From Novosphingobium sp. ST904 (GTDB taxonomy: Bacteria > Pseudomonadota > Alphaproteobacteria > Sphingomonadales > Sphingomonadaceae), in contig NZ_LGJH01000147.1 of the NCBI RefSeq assembly GCF_001298105.1, forward strand, positions 1-64,000: a stretch of 64,000 nucleotides of DNA. The letters run 5' to 3'. The position numbers and the translations under genes are program-made. Positions 33,465 through 41,202 of the stretch are shown here, piece after piece (the first letter of the stretch is position 1; every line of letters starts with the position of its first letter). The notes under the pieces were generated by a model. That model was given only the letters and a program-made list of their open reading frames with translations, ran no database searches and was not told where the DNA came from.

Positions 33465-34332
33465 TGAGCTGATCCTTCACTTCGTCGAGCGCGGTCTCGA
33501 GCTGCGTGAACGAGGGCGCGTAAGGCGAAGGGGTCATGCGGCGCGCCAGTTCGATGGCGACTTCCGTAGGCTGGCCCTGCGCGTGCCCGACGATGGCGGT
33601 CTTGACGATGAGATATGGCTTGAAATCGGAATCGATGATCTGCTGCAGCTTCTGCGCGATCGGGCCGACGAGACAGTAGGCCAGAAGAACGCCCAGGAAG
33701 GTGCCGACCAGGGCGCCGCCGATCATCGCGCCGAGGATCTCGGTGGGCTGGTCGATCGAGCTCATGGTCTTGATGACGCCGAGAACGGCGGCCACGATGC
33801 CCAGCGCAGGCAGGCCGTCGGCCATCATCTGGAGCGCGTGCTGCGGCGCCATTTCCTCGGCGTGGTGGCGCTCGATATCGCCTTCCATCGCTTCGGCAAG
33901 CTGGTGCGGGTCCTCGAAGTTGACCGTCATCATGCGCAGGTAGTCGCATGTGAATTCAATGAGGCCCCGGTCGTCCAGCAGACGGGGATAGCGCATGAAG
34001 ATCGGGCTTTCCTCCGGCGCGTCGAGATGCTTCTCGATCGAGTTCGCGCCTTCCTTGCGGAAGGTGGCAAGCAGCGCGAACAGCAGCGCCAGCAGATCGC
34101 GGAAGTCCACTTCGGTCCAGCGACCGCCCTGGAACACGCGCTTCACGCCGGCCCAGGTCTTCTTCACCGTGGTCATCGAATTGCCCAGGATGAAGGCGCC
34201 GACCGCCGCGCCGGCGATCGCCAGCATTTCGTGCGGCAAGGCATGGAAGATGACCATGATATTGCCGCCCGACATCAGGAAGCTGCCGAATACGCACAGC
34301 AGGATGACGACGAGGCCGATGGCGTTGAGCAT
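33448..34332 (-). CDS. motA: Flagellar stator protein MotA
   Basis: A 294-residue MotA with four membrane helices (AIGLVVILLCVFGSFLM; MLAIAGAAVGAFILG; ALGIVAAVLGVIKTM; ALVGTFLGVLLAYCLVGPIA). The cytoplasmic loop has charged residues for FliG contact (RDLLALLFALLATFRKEGANSIEKHLD). It heads the mot-che operon; the TCCTATAAC box lies 56 bp upstream. MotB is 7 kb downstream. Confidence 0.96.
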   Translation of the reverse strand: MLNAIGLVVILLCVFGSFLMSGGNIMVIFHALPHEMLAIAGAAVGAFILGNSMTTVKKTWAGVKRVFQGGRWTEVDFRDLLALLFALLATFRKEGANSIEKHLDAPEESPIFMRYPRLLDDRGLIEFTCDYLRMMTVNFEDPHQLAEAMEGDIERHHAEEMAPQHALQMMADGLPALGIVAAVLGVIKTMSSIDQPTEILGAMIGGALVGTFLGVLLAYCLVGPIAQKLQQIIDSDFKPYLIVKTAIVGHAQGQPTEVAIELARRMTPSPYAPSFTQLETALDEVKDQLNAKPA

Positions 34333-34388
34333 GAAAAAGGTCCGCGAATGGTGGCCGCAAAAGGTTAGGAGGCTCTCGCCTTGCGTTA

Positions 34389-34397
34389 GTTATAGGA
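34389..34397 (-). promoter_or_regulatory. Flagellar TCCTATAA box, motA-che operon promoter
   Basis: TCCTATAAC on the minus strand, 56 bp before motA. The upstream GTTGC element of the fliF and fliG boxes is not evident here. Confidence 0.5.
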
Positions 34398-34485
34398 TGC
34401 TTGCGCCGGGGCCGGTGCCACACCACCGGATTTTCCCGAGGCCATGCGGCTCACCGCAAACCCGCGACCGTTTTGCCCCGCTTCG

Positions 34486-34494
34486 TCCTATATG
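34486..34494 (+). promoter_or_regulatory. TCCTATAT box, flaF promoter
   Basis: TCCTATATG on the + strand, 30 bp before the flaF start, with TTTTGCC nine bases upstream of the box. Confidence 0.45.
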
Positions 34495-34524
34495 GAGAAG
34501 GCAGTCGTCCTCGCGGGAGCCAAC

Positions 34525-34886
34525 ATGTCACTCAATGCCTATCAGCGCGTGCAGCAGATCGCGGCCACGCCACGCCGGAACGAATACCGGCTGATGAGCC
34601 AGATCACCGGCGAGATGATCGCCGCGCGCGATGCCGGCCTTCGCGGCGCGCGCTCGCGCCGTCCCTGCACCGCAACCGTCAGGCGTGGACCACGTTTTCG
34701 ACGATGTGTGCAACCGAAGGCAATCAACTTCCCGATGACTTGCGCGCCCGGATCATTTCTATCGGAATGTGGGTAGAGAAGTACACATCGCAGGTCATTA
34801 CCGGCCGCGATACCATCGACGATCTCATTGTCGTTAATCGCGCGATTATCGAAGGACTTGCAAACGAGAACGGGACCGGCAACTAA
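34525..34886 (+). CDS. flaF: Flagellin synthesis regulator FlaF (frameshifted)
   Basis: An alphaproteobacterial FlaF, which supports flagellin synthesis and opposes FlbT. It starts MSLNAYQRVQQIAATPRRNEYRLMSQITGEMIAARDAGLRGA and continues in the next frame with ALAPSLHRNRQAWTTFSTMCATEGNQLPDDLRARIISIGMWVEKYTSQVITGRD. One base must be added near 34650 in a GCGCGCGC tract (362 bp = 120 codons + 2). Corrected length is about 120 residues, as in Caulobacter. It is divergent from the motA operon; its partner flbT is 9.5 kb away. Confidence 0.9.
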
Positions 34887-35062
34887 GGAATCATACTTAT
34901 CCGCGGTTAGTAATTTTTTCGAAAAGATTATCAATCGCTTACTGGCTGCCCCGGGGAGATTGGCCGAGGACCGTCTACCCCGTCTATTTACAAACACGTC
35001 CAAACCCTTAATGGCCCGAACGTCCTGATACTGGAAAGTCAGGGCGCAATAAGCGGGTCGGA
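34887..35062 (+). other. Spacer between flaF and histidine kinase
   Basis: 176 bp that turn AT-rich around 34895-34950. No hairpin with a T run and no clear promoter was seen. Confidence 0.4.
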
Positions 35063-37771
35063 ATGCAGGAATTGAATCCTCCGCCACAGCGCATGGGCGG
35101 GTCGCTTCCTGTAAGGATGGTTCCGGCCGTTCCCGTCTTCGTCGCCGTGGCGCACCTTGTTTGCGTGATCGTCCTGTCCGGCTGGTATCTCGGGAAACCG
35201 GGCCTTGCCGGATTGGGCGGAAGCGACTTCCTGATGCAGCCGCAGACGGCGGTTTCCTGCCTTGTCATCGGCATATCCGTTATTCTCGCCGGTCTGGGCA
35301 GGCGCGACGCCAGCCGCTGGGTTCTGGCGCTTCCCCTGCTTATAGGATCGGCGGCCCTCGTACAGGAATTGTCAGGGTACTCCTTCGGGACCGACCCCTT
35401 GCTCTTCCCGGAGAGCATCCGCCACCAGTTGCGCCCCTTCCCCGGCCGCCCCGGCATGCTGCCCGCCATCACGATCGTGCTGGTCTGCCTGGCCGCCATG
35501 GCAGTGGCCTCCCGCAGCGGCATGTTCCGCCGGATGACCGTCACGTTCGCCTGCGTGGCGATCGCCATCGCCGCTATCGCCGGAAGCCTGGTCCCGCTGG
35601 GCATCAGCAACCTCGCGCCCGCCACCCGCCATGCGCTCATGTCGATCCCGACTGCTCTTGCCCTCAGCCTGCTGGCCATCGGCATCATCGCGCTGCGGCG
35701 CCAGTACGCCTGGCCCCGCAACCCCGCCTGCGGGTTCGGTTCGGGCACGCTCCAGTGGTGCCTGATCCTGTGCGTCTCGGTGCCGGTAATTTCCGCGCTG
35801 CTCCGCTTCTGGGGCGAACGCTCGGGCCAGATCGGGCCGGAGCTTGCCCAGATCGTCCAGGTCGTGGCGCAAGTCACGCTGTCCTGCGCGCTGATCGCCT
35901 GGGCCTGGATGCGGATCGCGCGCGAAAGCGGAGCGCGCTGGGCCGTCAATCTCGCGCTGGACGAAGCCCCGATCGCGATCACCGATCCTGACGGCAAGAT
36001 CCTGCGCTGGTCGCGCGGCTGCGAGCGTCTCTACGGCTGGTCGTCCGAACAGGCGCTCGGCCGTTTCGAACACGAGCTGACCGGCGCGCCCCCGCTTTCG
36101 CCCGGGGAAGAGGAGAGCCTGCTCGGCGGCCAGCGGCAGGAGTGCGAAATCAACGCCTTCCACGCGGACGGCACATCCCTGCGCATCCTGCTGGGGCGTC
36201 AGGCCGTGCAGCCCCGCTCGGACCTGCCGGCAATGGTGGTCCTGTCGATGACCGACATCACCGCCCGCCAGCAGGCCGAGGATGCCATGCTGGCCAGCGA
36301 TGCCCGCCTTTCTCTGGCGGTGGACCTGCATGAGCTGGGCATCTTCGAATGGTCCAGCAAATCCGATTCCTTCGTCTTCCACGGCCATGCAGAACGCCTG
36401 TTCGGAGTGGAGCCCGGCGCCTTCCAGGGCGGCATGTCGGACTGGATCGGCCACCTCGCCACCACGTTCGACACGACATTCCTGCCGCCCGCCACGCCCG
36501 AACACTGGCAACCGGGACGCCATGCCTTCCGCTTCCGCTCGATCCGGCCGGACATGCCCGACATCGTGGAGGGCACTGTCCACATCCACCGGGGCGAAGC
36601 GGCATGGGACGTTTCGATGATCGGCATCGTGATGGATGCCAGCGAGCGAGAGCGGCATGCGGAAATGCTCCGCTCCCGCGAATCCGAGCTGCGCTCGATC
36701 CTGGAGACCGTGCCGGAAGCGATGATCACCATCGACGGGAACGGGCAGATCCGCTCCTTCTCGGCCACGGCGGAAACACTTTTCGGCTATGCCGCGCATG
36801 AGGTGCTGGGCAAGGATGTGCGGATGCTGCTGCCGCAATATGTCCGTCCTTCGCCCGAACCGGCGCTGCGCAGCCTCACGCCCCCGGCGCCGCCCCGGAT
36901 CACCGCGGGGCTGGACCGCGAAGGCAACGAACTTCCGATCGAGATCGCGGTCGGCGCCGCGAACATCGGCAACGAGCGCATTGCCATCGCCTTCATCCGC
37001 AACCTGCGGGAGCAGCTGGCGACACAGGCGCGCCTGAACGAATTGCGCGAACAGTTCCTCCACGCCTCGCGGGTCAGTGCGATGGGCGAGATGGGGGCCG
37101 GCCTTGCGCATGAGCTCAACCAGCCGCTGACCGCGACGTCGAACCTGCTGGGCGCCGTGGACCTCCTGATGGAGCGTGACGGCGATCCCCGGCAGCTTCG
37201 CTACATGCTCGACCTCGCACGGCAGGAGGTGCTGCGCGCCGGCGCGATCATCCGCCGCATGCGCGCCTTCGTCACGCGGGGAGAACTGGATATCCGCGCC
37301 GAACCGCTGGAGGACGTGATAGCCGAGACGCTCCAGCTCGCCCGGGCCCGCAGCCGTGCGCCGGGCGTTCGCCTGCACTACCTTCCTCTCGGCGCGGCAC
37401 CTTGCATCCTTGCCGATCGCATCCAGATTCAGCAGGTTCTGGTCAACGTCATCAACAATGCCTTCGACGCCCTCGAAGGCCATAACAACGAGTCGCCCGA
37501 AATCACCATATCCACCCGCCAACTGCATGATGGCCACATCATGGTCAGTGTTGCCGACAACGGCCCCGGAATGCCCGAGGCCATCATCAGCCGCCCCTTC
37601 GAAGCCTTTGCCTCCACCAAGGCCAACGGCATGGGACTGGGGCTTTCGATCTGCCGACGTATCGTGGAAGCGCATGGCGGGCGCTTTTCGGTGCGCAATG
37701 TCGCGGGCGGCGGCGCGGCGGTCGACTTCACCCTGCCCACTTATTCAGAGCTGGAGCTGAAGACCGGATGA
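35063..37771 (+). CDS. Membrane PAS sensor histidine kinase, FixL/DctB class
   Basis: A 902-residue sensor kinase. About seven to eight hydrophobic segments occupy residues 15-290 (PAVPVFVAVAHLVCVIVLSG; WVLALPLLIGSAALVQ; ITIVLVCLAAMAVAS; LALSLLAIGIIAL). PAS-like domains follow at about 300-415, 425-540 and 550-655 (AMITIDGNGQIRSFSATAETLFGYAAHEVLG, the FixL-like PAS). The kinase core has the phospho-His in GAGLAHELNQPL, the N box VNVINNAFDAL, DNGPGMP and GMGLGLSICRRIVEAHGG. No haem-pocket residue could be assigned. It overlaps its response regulator by 4 bp. The signal is unknown; the adjacent porin is a candidate target. Confidence 0.92.
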   Translation: MQELNPPPQRMGGSLPVRMVPAVPVFVAVAHLVCVIVLSGWYLGKPGLAGLGGSDFLMQPQTAVSCLVIGISVILAGLGRRDASRWVLALPLLIGSAALVQELSGYSFGTDPLLFPESIRHQLRPFPGRPGMLPAITIVLVCLAAMAVASRSGMFRRMTVTFACVAIAIAAIAGSLVPLGISNLAPATRHALMSIPTALALSLLAIGIIALRRQYAWPRNPACGFGSGTLQWCLILCVSVPVISALLRFWGERSGQIGPELAQIVQVVAQVTLSCALIAWAWMRIARESGARWAVNLALDEAPIAITDPDGKILRWSRGCERLYGWSSEQALGRFEHELTGAPPLSPGEEESLLGGQRQECEINAFHADGTSLRILLGRQAVQPRSDLPAMVVLSMTDITARQQAEDAMLASDARLSLAVDLHELGIFEWSSKSDSFVFHGHAERLFGVEPGAFQGGMSDWIGHLATTFDTTFLPPATPEHWQPGRHAFRFRSIRPDMPDIVEGTVHIHRGEAAWDVSMIGIVMDASERERHAEMLRSRESELRSILETVPEAMITIDGNGQIRSFSATAETLFGYAAHEVLGKDVRMLLPQYVRPSPEPALRSLTPPAPPRITAGLDREGNELPIEIAVGAANIGNERIAIAFIRNLREQLATQARLNELREQFLHASRVSAMGEMGAGLAHELNQPLTATSNLLGAVDLLMERDGDPRQLRYMLDLARQEVLRAGAIIRRMRAFVTRGELDIRAEPLEDVIAETLQLARARSRAPGVRLHYLPLGAAPCILADRIQIQQVLVNVINNAFDALEGHNNESPEITISTRQLHDGHIMVSVADNGPGMPEAIISRPFEAFASTKANGMGLGLSICRRIVEAHGGRFSVRNVAGGGAAVDFTLPTYSELELKTG

Positions 37772-38388
37772 CGTCGCGACGCATCTATATCGTCGACGAC
37801 GATCTCGCCGTAAGGACCTCGCTCGAATACCTGCTGTCGATGATCGGCAACAGCCGGATCACCAGCTTCGATTCCGGCGACGCCTTTCTGGAGGCGGCGG
37901 CCACGCTCGAACCGGGGTGCCTGCTGCTGGACCTGCACATGCCGGGTACCACCGGCATCCAGGTCCTGAGCACCGTGGGCGGGCGCCCCACGCGCTTCGT
38001 GCCGATCGTGCTCACCGGGGAAGGCGACGTCTCGGTGGCGGTTCAGGCCATGAAGCTGGGTGCGGTGGACTTCATCGAGAAGCCCTGTGACCATCTCAAA
38101 CTGATGGGGGCGGTGGAATCGGCATTTTCCCAGCAGGCGGCCTCCACTGTGGAGGAGCGGCGCAAGGAAAAGGCGATCTCCCTGCTGGAGCAGCTTTCAC
38201 CGCGCGAACTGGACGTGCTCAAGGGATTGATCGACGGTCAGTCGAACAAGGTCATCGCCCACGATCTCGACATCAGCCCGCGCACGGTGGAAATCTACCG
38301 CGCCAAGCTGATGGAAAAGCTCCAGGTGCGCAGCCTGTCCGAAGTGCTCCGTATCGCTTTCGCGGCCGGGCTCGTACCGATGGACTGA
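37768..38388 (+). CDS. FixJ-family response regulator
   Basis: A 206-residue regulator: receiver domain (IYIVDDDLAVRTSLEYLL, phospho-acceptor Asp55 in LLLDLHMPGTTG, Lys in DFIEKPCD), then a LuxR-type HTH (LSPRELDVLKGLIDGQSNKVIAHDLDISPRTVEIYRAKLMEKL). It is translationally coupled to the kinase through ATGA. It probably activates transcription, perhaps of the converging porin gene. Confidence 0.95.
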   Translation: MTSRRIYIVDDDLAVRTSLEYLLSMIGNSRITSFDSGDAFLEAAATLEPGCLLLDLHMPGTTGIQVLSTVGGRPTRFVPIVLTGEGDVSVAVQAMKLGAVDFIEKPCDHLKLMGAVESAFSQQAASTVEERRKEKAISLLEQLSPRELDVLKGLIDGQSNKVIAHDLDISPRTVEIYRAKLMEKLQVRSLSEVLRIAFAAGLVPMD

Positions 38389-38427
38389 GGCGGCAGCGCT
38401 GGCTCAAGAGGAACCGTGGAAGCGCCT

Positions 38428-38461
38428 GCTCCGCCCGGCTCAGGAGAGTGACGGGCGGAGC
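38428..38461. terminator. Hairpin between FixJ-like gene and porin
   Basis: GCTCCGCCCG and CGGGCGGAGC form a perfect 10-bp stem with a 14-base loop between two convergent genes. No T run follows, so termination is likely but not certain. Confidence 0.55.
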
Positions 38462-38489
38462 AATGCTCGGGGTACGGTTCTATTATAGG

Positions 38490-39920
38490 TCAGAAATCGA
38501 AGTAGAGATCGACGTAGCCATATTTCGTGTCGCCGCTCTGCGGTGCATTGGGCGCCTCCTTCAGGAAACGACCCTTGGCGAGATAGGCCACACCGGTATC
38601 CACACGCAGCACATCGGGGATCAGGGTGCGGCGATAGCGCGCCTCGATCTGGTGCCCGCCGAAGCGACCGCTCTCTCCCGCCGCGTCACGCACGCCTGTC
38701 GAGGAGAAGCTGTCCGTCTTCGAATCCAGCCAGAGCGCGCGGTACATGACCATGATATCGGAAACCTTGTCCGGCTTCACTTCGCCGCGCACGCCGCCCG
38801 ACATCAGGTTGAAGCGGCCGATCGCGCCATAGAGGCTGGTGGGGCCGAAATCGAAGCGACGCGCGCCGAACAGGGTGTCGAAGCGGTTGTAGCTTTTCGA
38901 TCCCGCCTTGTCGCCGCTGCCCAGGTCAAAGTCCGCCGAAAGGCGCGGCTGCCAGCCGCCGCCGAAGGTGCGCCCGAACTCGGCATGGATCAGGTAGGCG
39001 GAAACGTCGAGGTCGGTCACGTCGGCGCCGGAGGTCGTCAAGCGGGTGGAGCCGAACTGGTAGGCGCCTTCCAGGTCGTAGTCGAACTTGCCGGCGGTCG
39101 GCTTGCGCCATGCCCGCAGGCCCGGCGTGTAGAGATGGCGGTTGCGGGTCGGCCGGTCGGCTCCGTCGCGCTCGTCGAGGCCATAGGCGTAGACTTCAAG
39201 CGTACCGCCCAGAACTCCGCCCTTGGTGAAGCTGGCGCCGTAGAACTGGAGGCCGGTGGTCTCCTTGTCCCACTTGACCGAATTGTCGTGGATGCCTTCG
39301 CGATCATCGGGCAGGCGCAGTTGCGGCATCGCCCAGAATGCAGTGAACTGATCGCCGCCGTGGCCCTTCCACTGGAAGTTCGCCCCGGTGAAGGCATTGG
39401 TGGTGTTGCGGAAGGCCTGCCGCGCAACCAGCCGGCGCGAACCCACGTTCATGGTGAAGCGCCCGGCAGTCAACTGTCCCTTGGTGCCGCCCGCCATATC
39501 GAAGTCCAGCCCGACATAGGCCTGGACCAGTTCCATCGCATCGACCTCGTTGGTGCCCGCCGAAGAGTTCGACTTCTCGCCATAGGCGCGCGCATCCCAC
39601 AGTTCCCCGCCAACACGCCATGGGCCGCCGTCATATTCCACCTGGAGCGTGGTCTTGAGCGCGAGCAGCGCATCGTCCTGCGCCGCGTTGGGGCGGAACT
39701 GCCCGTCGATCCCTTCGACGCGGGCGCGCACTTCGCCCTTGACCGTCAGCCCTTCGGGCGCACCGAGCGCCGTTTCCAGCCACCCCTGCGCCAGCGCGGC
39801 ACCGGCGTTCCCGGCCAGCAGCACACCGCCGCCGACCACCGCCAGCGCAGTGCGGCCGGCCCCGGACAGCAGAAAGGAAACCCGGCCCTTGCGGACCGGG
39901 TCGGGGAAACCGAAAATCAT
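38490..39920 (-). CDS. Alginate-export-type outer membrane porin
   Basis: A 476-residue outer membrane beta barrel of the alginate_exp family. A twin-basic start and signal peptide (residues about 18-46, ending GAALAQ) precede GLTVKGEVRARVEGIDGQFR, which resembles the family signature. Alternating beta strands with frequent aromatic ends follow (LVQAYVGLDFDM, RLVARQAFRNTTNAFTGANFQWKG, YGYVDLYFDF). The last residue is Phe, as the BAM insertion signal needs. The substrate is unknown. The promoter region is at 39921-39960. Confidence 0.88.
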   Translation of the reverse strand: MIFGFPDPVRKGRVSFLLSGAGRTALAVVGGGVLLAGNAGAALAQGWLETALGAPEGLTVKGEVRARVEGIDGQFRPNAAQDDALLALKTTLQVEYDGGPWRVGGELWDARAYGEKSNSSAGTNEVDAMELVQAYVGLDFDMAGGTKGQLTAGRFTMNVGSRRLVARQAFRNTTNAFTGANFQWKGHGGDQFTAFWAMPQLRLPDDREGIHDNSVKWDKETTGLQFYGASFTKGGVLGGTLEVYAYGLDERDGADRPTRNRHLYTPGLRAWRKPTAGKFDYDLEGAYQFGSTRLTTSGADVTDLDVSAYLIHAEFGRTFGGGWQPRLSADFDLGSGDKAGSKSYNRFDTLFGARRFDFGPTSLYGAIGRFNLMSGGVRGEVKPDKVSDIMVMYRALWLDSKTDSFSSTGVRDAAGESGRFGGHQIEARYRRTLIPDVLRVDTGVAYLAKGRFLKEAPNAPQSGDTKYGYVDLYFDF

Positions 39921-39946
39921 GAAAAACCTCCCGATACTTGCGGTCC

Positions 39947-39952
39947 ATTATA
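39947..39952 (-). promoter_or_regulatory. Candidate -10 of the porin gene
   Basis: TATAAT in CTCTATAATGG on the minus strand, 26 bp before the porin ATG; no clear -35 was found. The base pattern CTCTATAATGG is close to, but not the same as, the flagellar box. Confidence 0.45.
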
Positions 39953-40117
39953 GAGAATGGACGATCATCTACCGGGCTGGAAAGCGCAATTTTGTCCCGA
40001 TCCATGGAAGGCCTGAGTATAGAACCGAAATTCCGGCCTGATCCCAGTTACTTGCAAGGAACCAATAGTTTGCAGGCGGCGTAAGCGCCCCGTACAAGGC
40101 CGCACATCAGCGCGGCG

Positions 40118-40144
40118 GCGAGATCCGGCCTTGCCGGATCTCGC
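40118..40144. terminator. Hairpin after the sigma factor gene
   Basis: GCGAGATCCGGC and GCCGGATCTCGC form a perfect 12-bp stem with a 3-base loop CTT, 11 bp past the sigma gene stop. The T run is weak. Confidence 0.65.
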
Positions 40145-40154
40145 GGGAAATCCA

Positions 40155-41033
40155 TCAGTGCGCGGAAGCCGGTGCCACCATGGACTGGCGGTATTCCGCC
40201 ATCATCAGGAAGCGCGGATCGGCGCCGGCAAGGTCGCTCATGGTCTTGGCCGCGCGCTTGGCGATCTGGCGGACACGCTCCTTGGCAACGCCGGTCTCGT
40301 CCTCGATCATGTCCAGCGTGGCGATGTCGAACAGGCGCCCTTCCACGACCTTGCGGTTGTGCTCCAGACGCTCCTCGAGTTCGGCCAGTTCCACCGGATC
40401 GATCGCCGCCTTGCCCGTGCGCCAGACCGAACGCCGGGTGCCCGCTTCTGCCCGCACCGCCTTCTTCGGCTGGGCGCGGCGCTGGATGCGCTCGATGCCG
40501 ATATTGCGCAGATGCTCGACGTAGCTTTCCGTCAGCGAGGCCATGGCCGAGCGCGCGAGATAGTCCGAAGCACCGGCTTCGGTGCGGTTCAGAGCGTCCT
40601 CATCCTCGATCGAGGCGACGATCGACTGGCCTTCGCCGTCCTCGCCCACGCTGATCGCGTCGAGAGAAACCGTGGTCGCCTCCACCTTCCGCGCCGAAGG
40701 GCGCTGGTCGGTCATAAGGCGGAAGCGCAGGCTCTGGAGTTCGCCCCGGATCTGCCAGTTCACGAAAGTGGTGAATTGCGCCTTTTCCGGTTCATAGGCC
40801 TGGATCGCGCGGTGAACGGCGATCGCACAGACCTGTTCGGCATCGTCCCAGTGAGCGACGAGCCCGTACTGGCGGATGAAGTGGCGGATGCGCGGTGCGA
40901 TCAGCTTGATGATCCGCCCGAAGGCGCGATCGACGACGACCCGCTGGCGCGGTGACTGCGCCTCGCCCTCGGCCGGCATATTGTCCCGGACGGTCGCAAC
41001 CGCGGCTTCCAGAGCAACAGTGATCTTCGACAT
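40155..41033 (-). CDS. Divergent sigma-70-family factor in flagellar island
   Basis: A 292-residue RNA polymerase sigma factor. Region 2 spans about 33-110: RIIKLIAPRIRHFIRQYGLVAHWDDAEQVCAIAVHRAIQAYEPEKAQFTTFVNWQIRGELQS, where NWQIR (92-96) replaces the usual WWIR. Region 4 spans about 233-269: FDIATLDMIEDETGVAKERVRQIAKRAAKTM. The 120 residues between lack a recognisable region 3 and look unlike FliA or RpoH. The start at 41033 has GGGGG six bases upstream. It ends the flbT-fliI-fliJ run. I infer that it reads flagellar promoters carrying TCCTATAA. Alternatively it could be a truncated RpoH/FliA relative with another regulon. Confidence 0.82.
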   Translation of the reverse strand: MSKITVALEAAVATVRDNMPAEGEAQSPRQRVVVDRAFGRIIKLIAPRIRHFIRQYGLVAHWDDAEQVCAIAVHRAIQAYEPEKAQFTTFVNWQIRGELQSLRFRLMTDQRPSARKVEATTVSLDAISVGEDGEGQSIVASIEDEDALNRTEAGASDYLARSAMASLTESYVEHLRNIGIERIQRRAQPKKAVRAEAGTRRSVWRTGKAAIDPVELAELEERLEHNRKVVEGRLFDIATLDMIEDETGVAKERVRQIAKRAAKTMSDLAGADPRFLMMAEYRQSMVAPASAH

Positions 41034-41091
41034 GGTGAACCCCCGGTCAGTCGGGAAGCGCCGGGCGCCCATCGCCGCCGCTGCCCCTTCA

Positions 41092-41109
41092 ACGAGACCG
41101 TTGTCTCGT
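41092..41109. repeat. Leader hairpin of the sigma gene
   Basis: ACGAGAC and GTCTCGT are separated by CGTT, about 60 bp before the sigma gene start. It could form an RNA hairpin or be an operator. Confidence 0.4.
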
Positions 41110-41131
41110 GAATTTCTGAACGAGAGGTTAA

Positions 41132-41163
41132 TCCTATATCGGTTTTCCTATATTTCCTATATT
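41132..41163 (+). promoter_or_regulatory. Three TCCTATAT repeats in the sigma gene leader
   Basis: TCCTATATC (41132), TCCTATATT (41146) and TCCTATATT (41155) are read on the + strand, antisense to the sigma gene that starts at 41033. They are near-copies of the flagellar box. Orientation argues against simple -10 use for the sigma gene; they may be operators or promote an antisense transcript. Confidence 0.5.
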
Positions 41164-41202
41164 TTCTGCCGCAACCGGAGCACGGCGCAGCCGGGAAAGG
41201 CT

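Noticed and set aside
34407..34425. TGGCAC upstream of motA as a sigma-54 -24 element
   Set aside because: No TTGC/GC -12 element at the required spacing; the sequence after it is a C/G run.
35339..35347. TCCTATAAG (minus strand) inside the histidine kinase gene
   Set aside because: No gene begins downstream on that strand; treated as a chance copy.
41132..41163. CRISPR-like or tandem repeat array
   Set aside because: Only three short copies of 8-9 bases, unequal spacing, no repeat-spacer structure.
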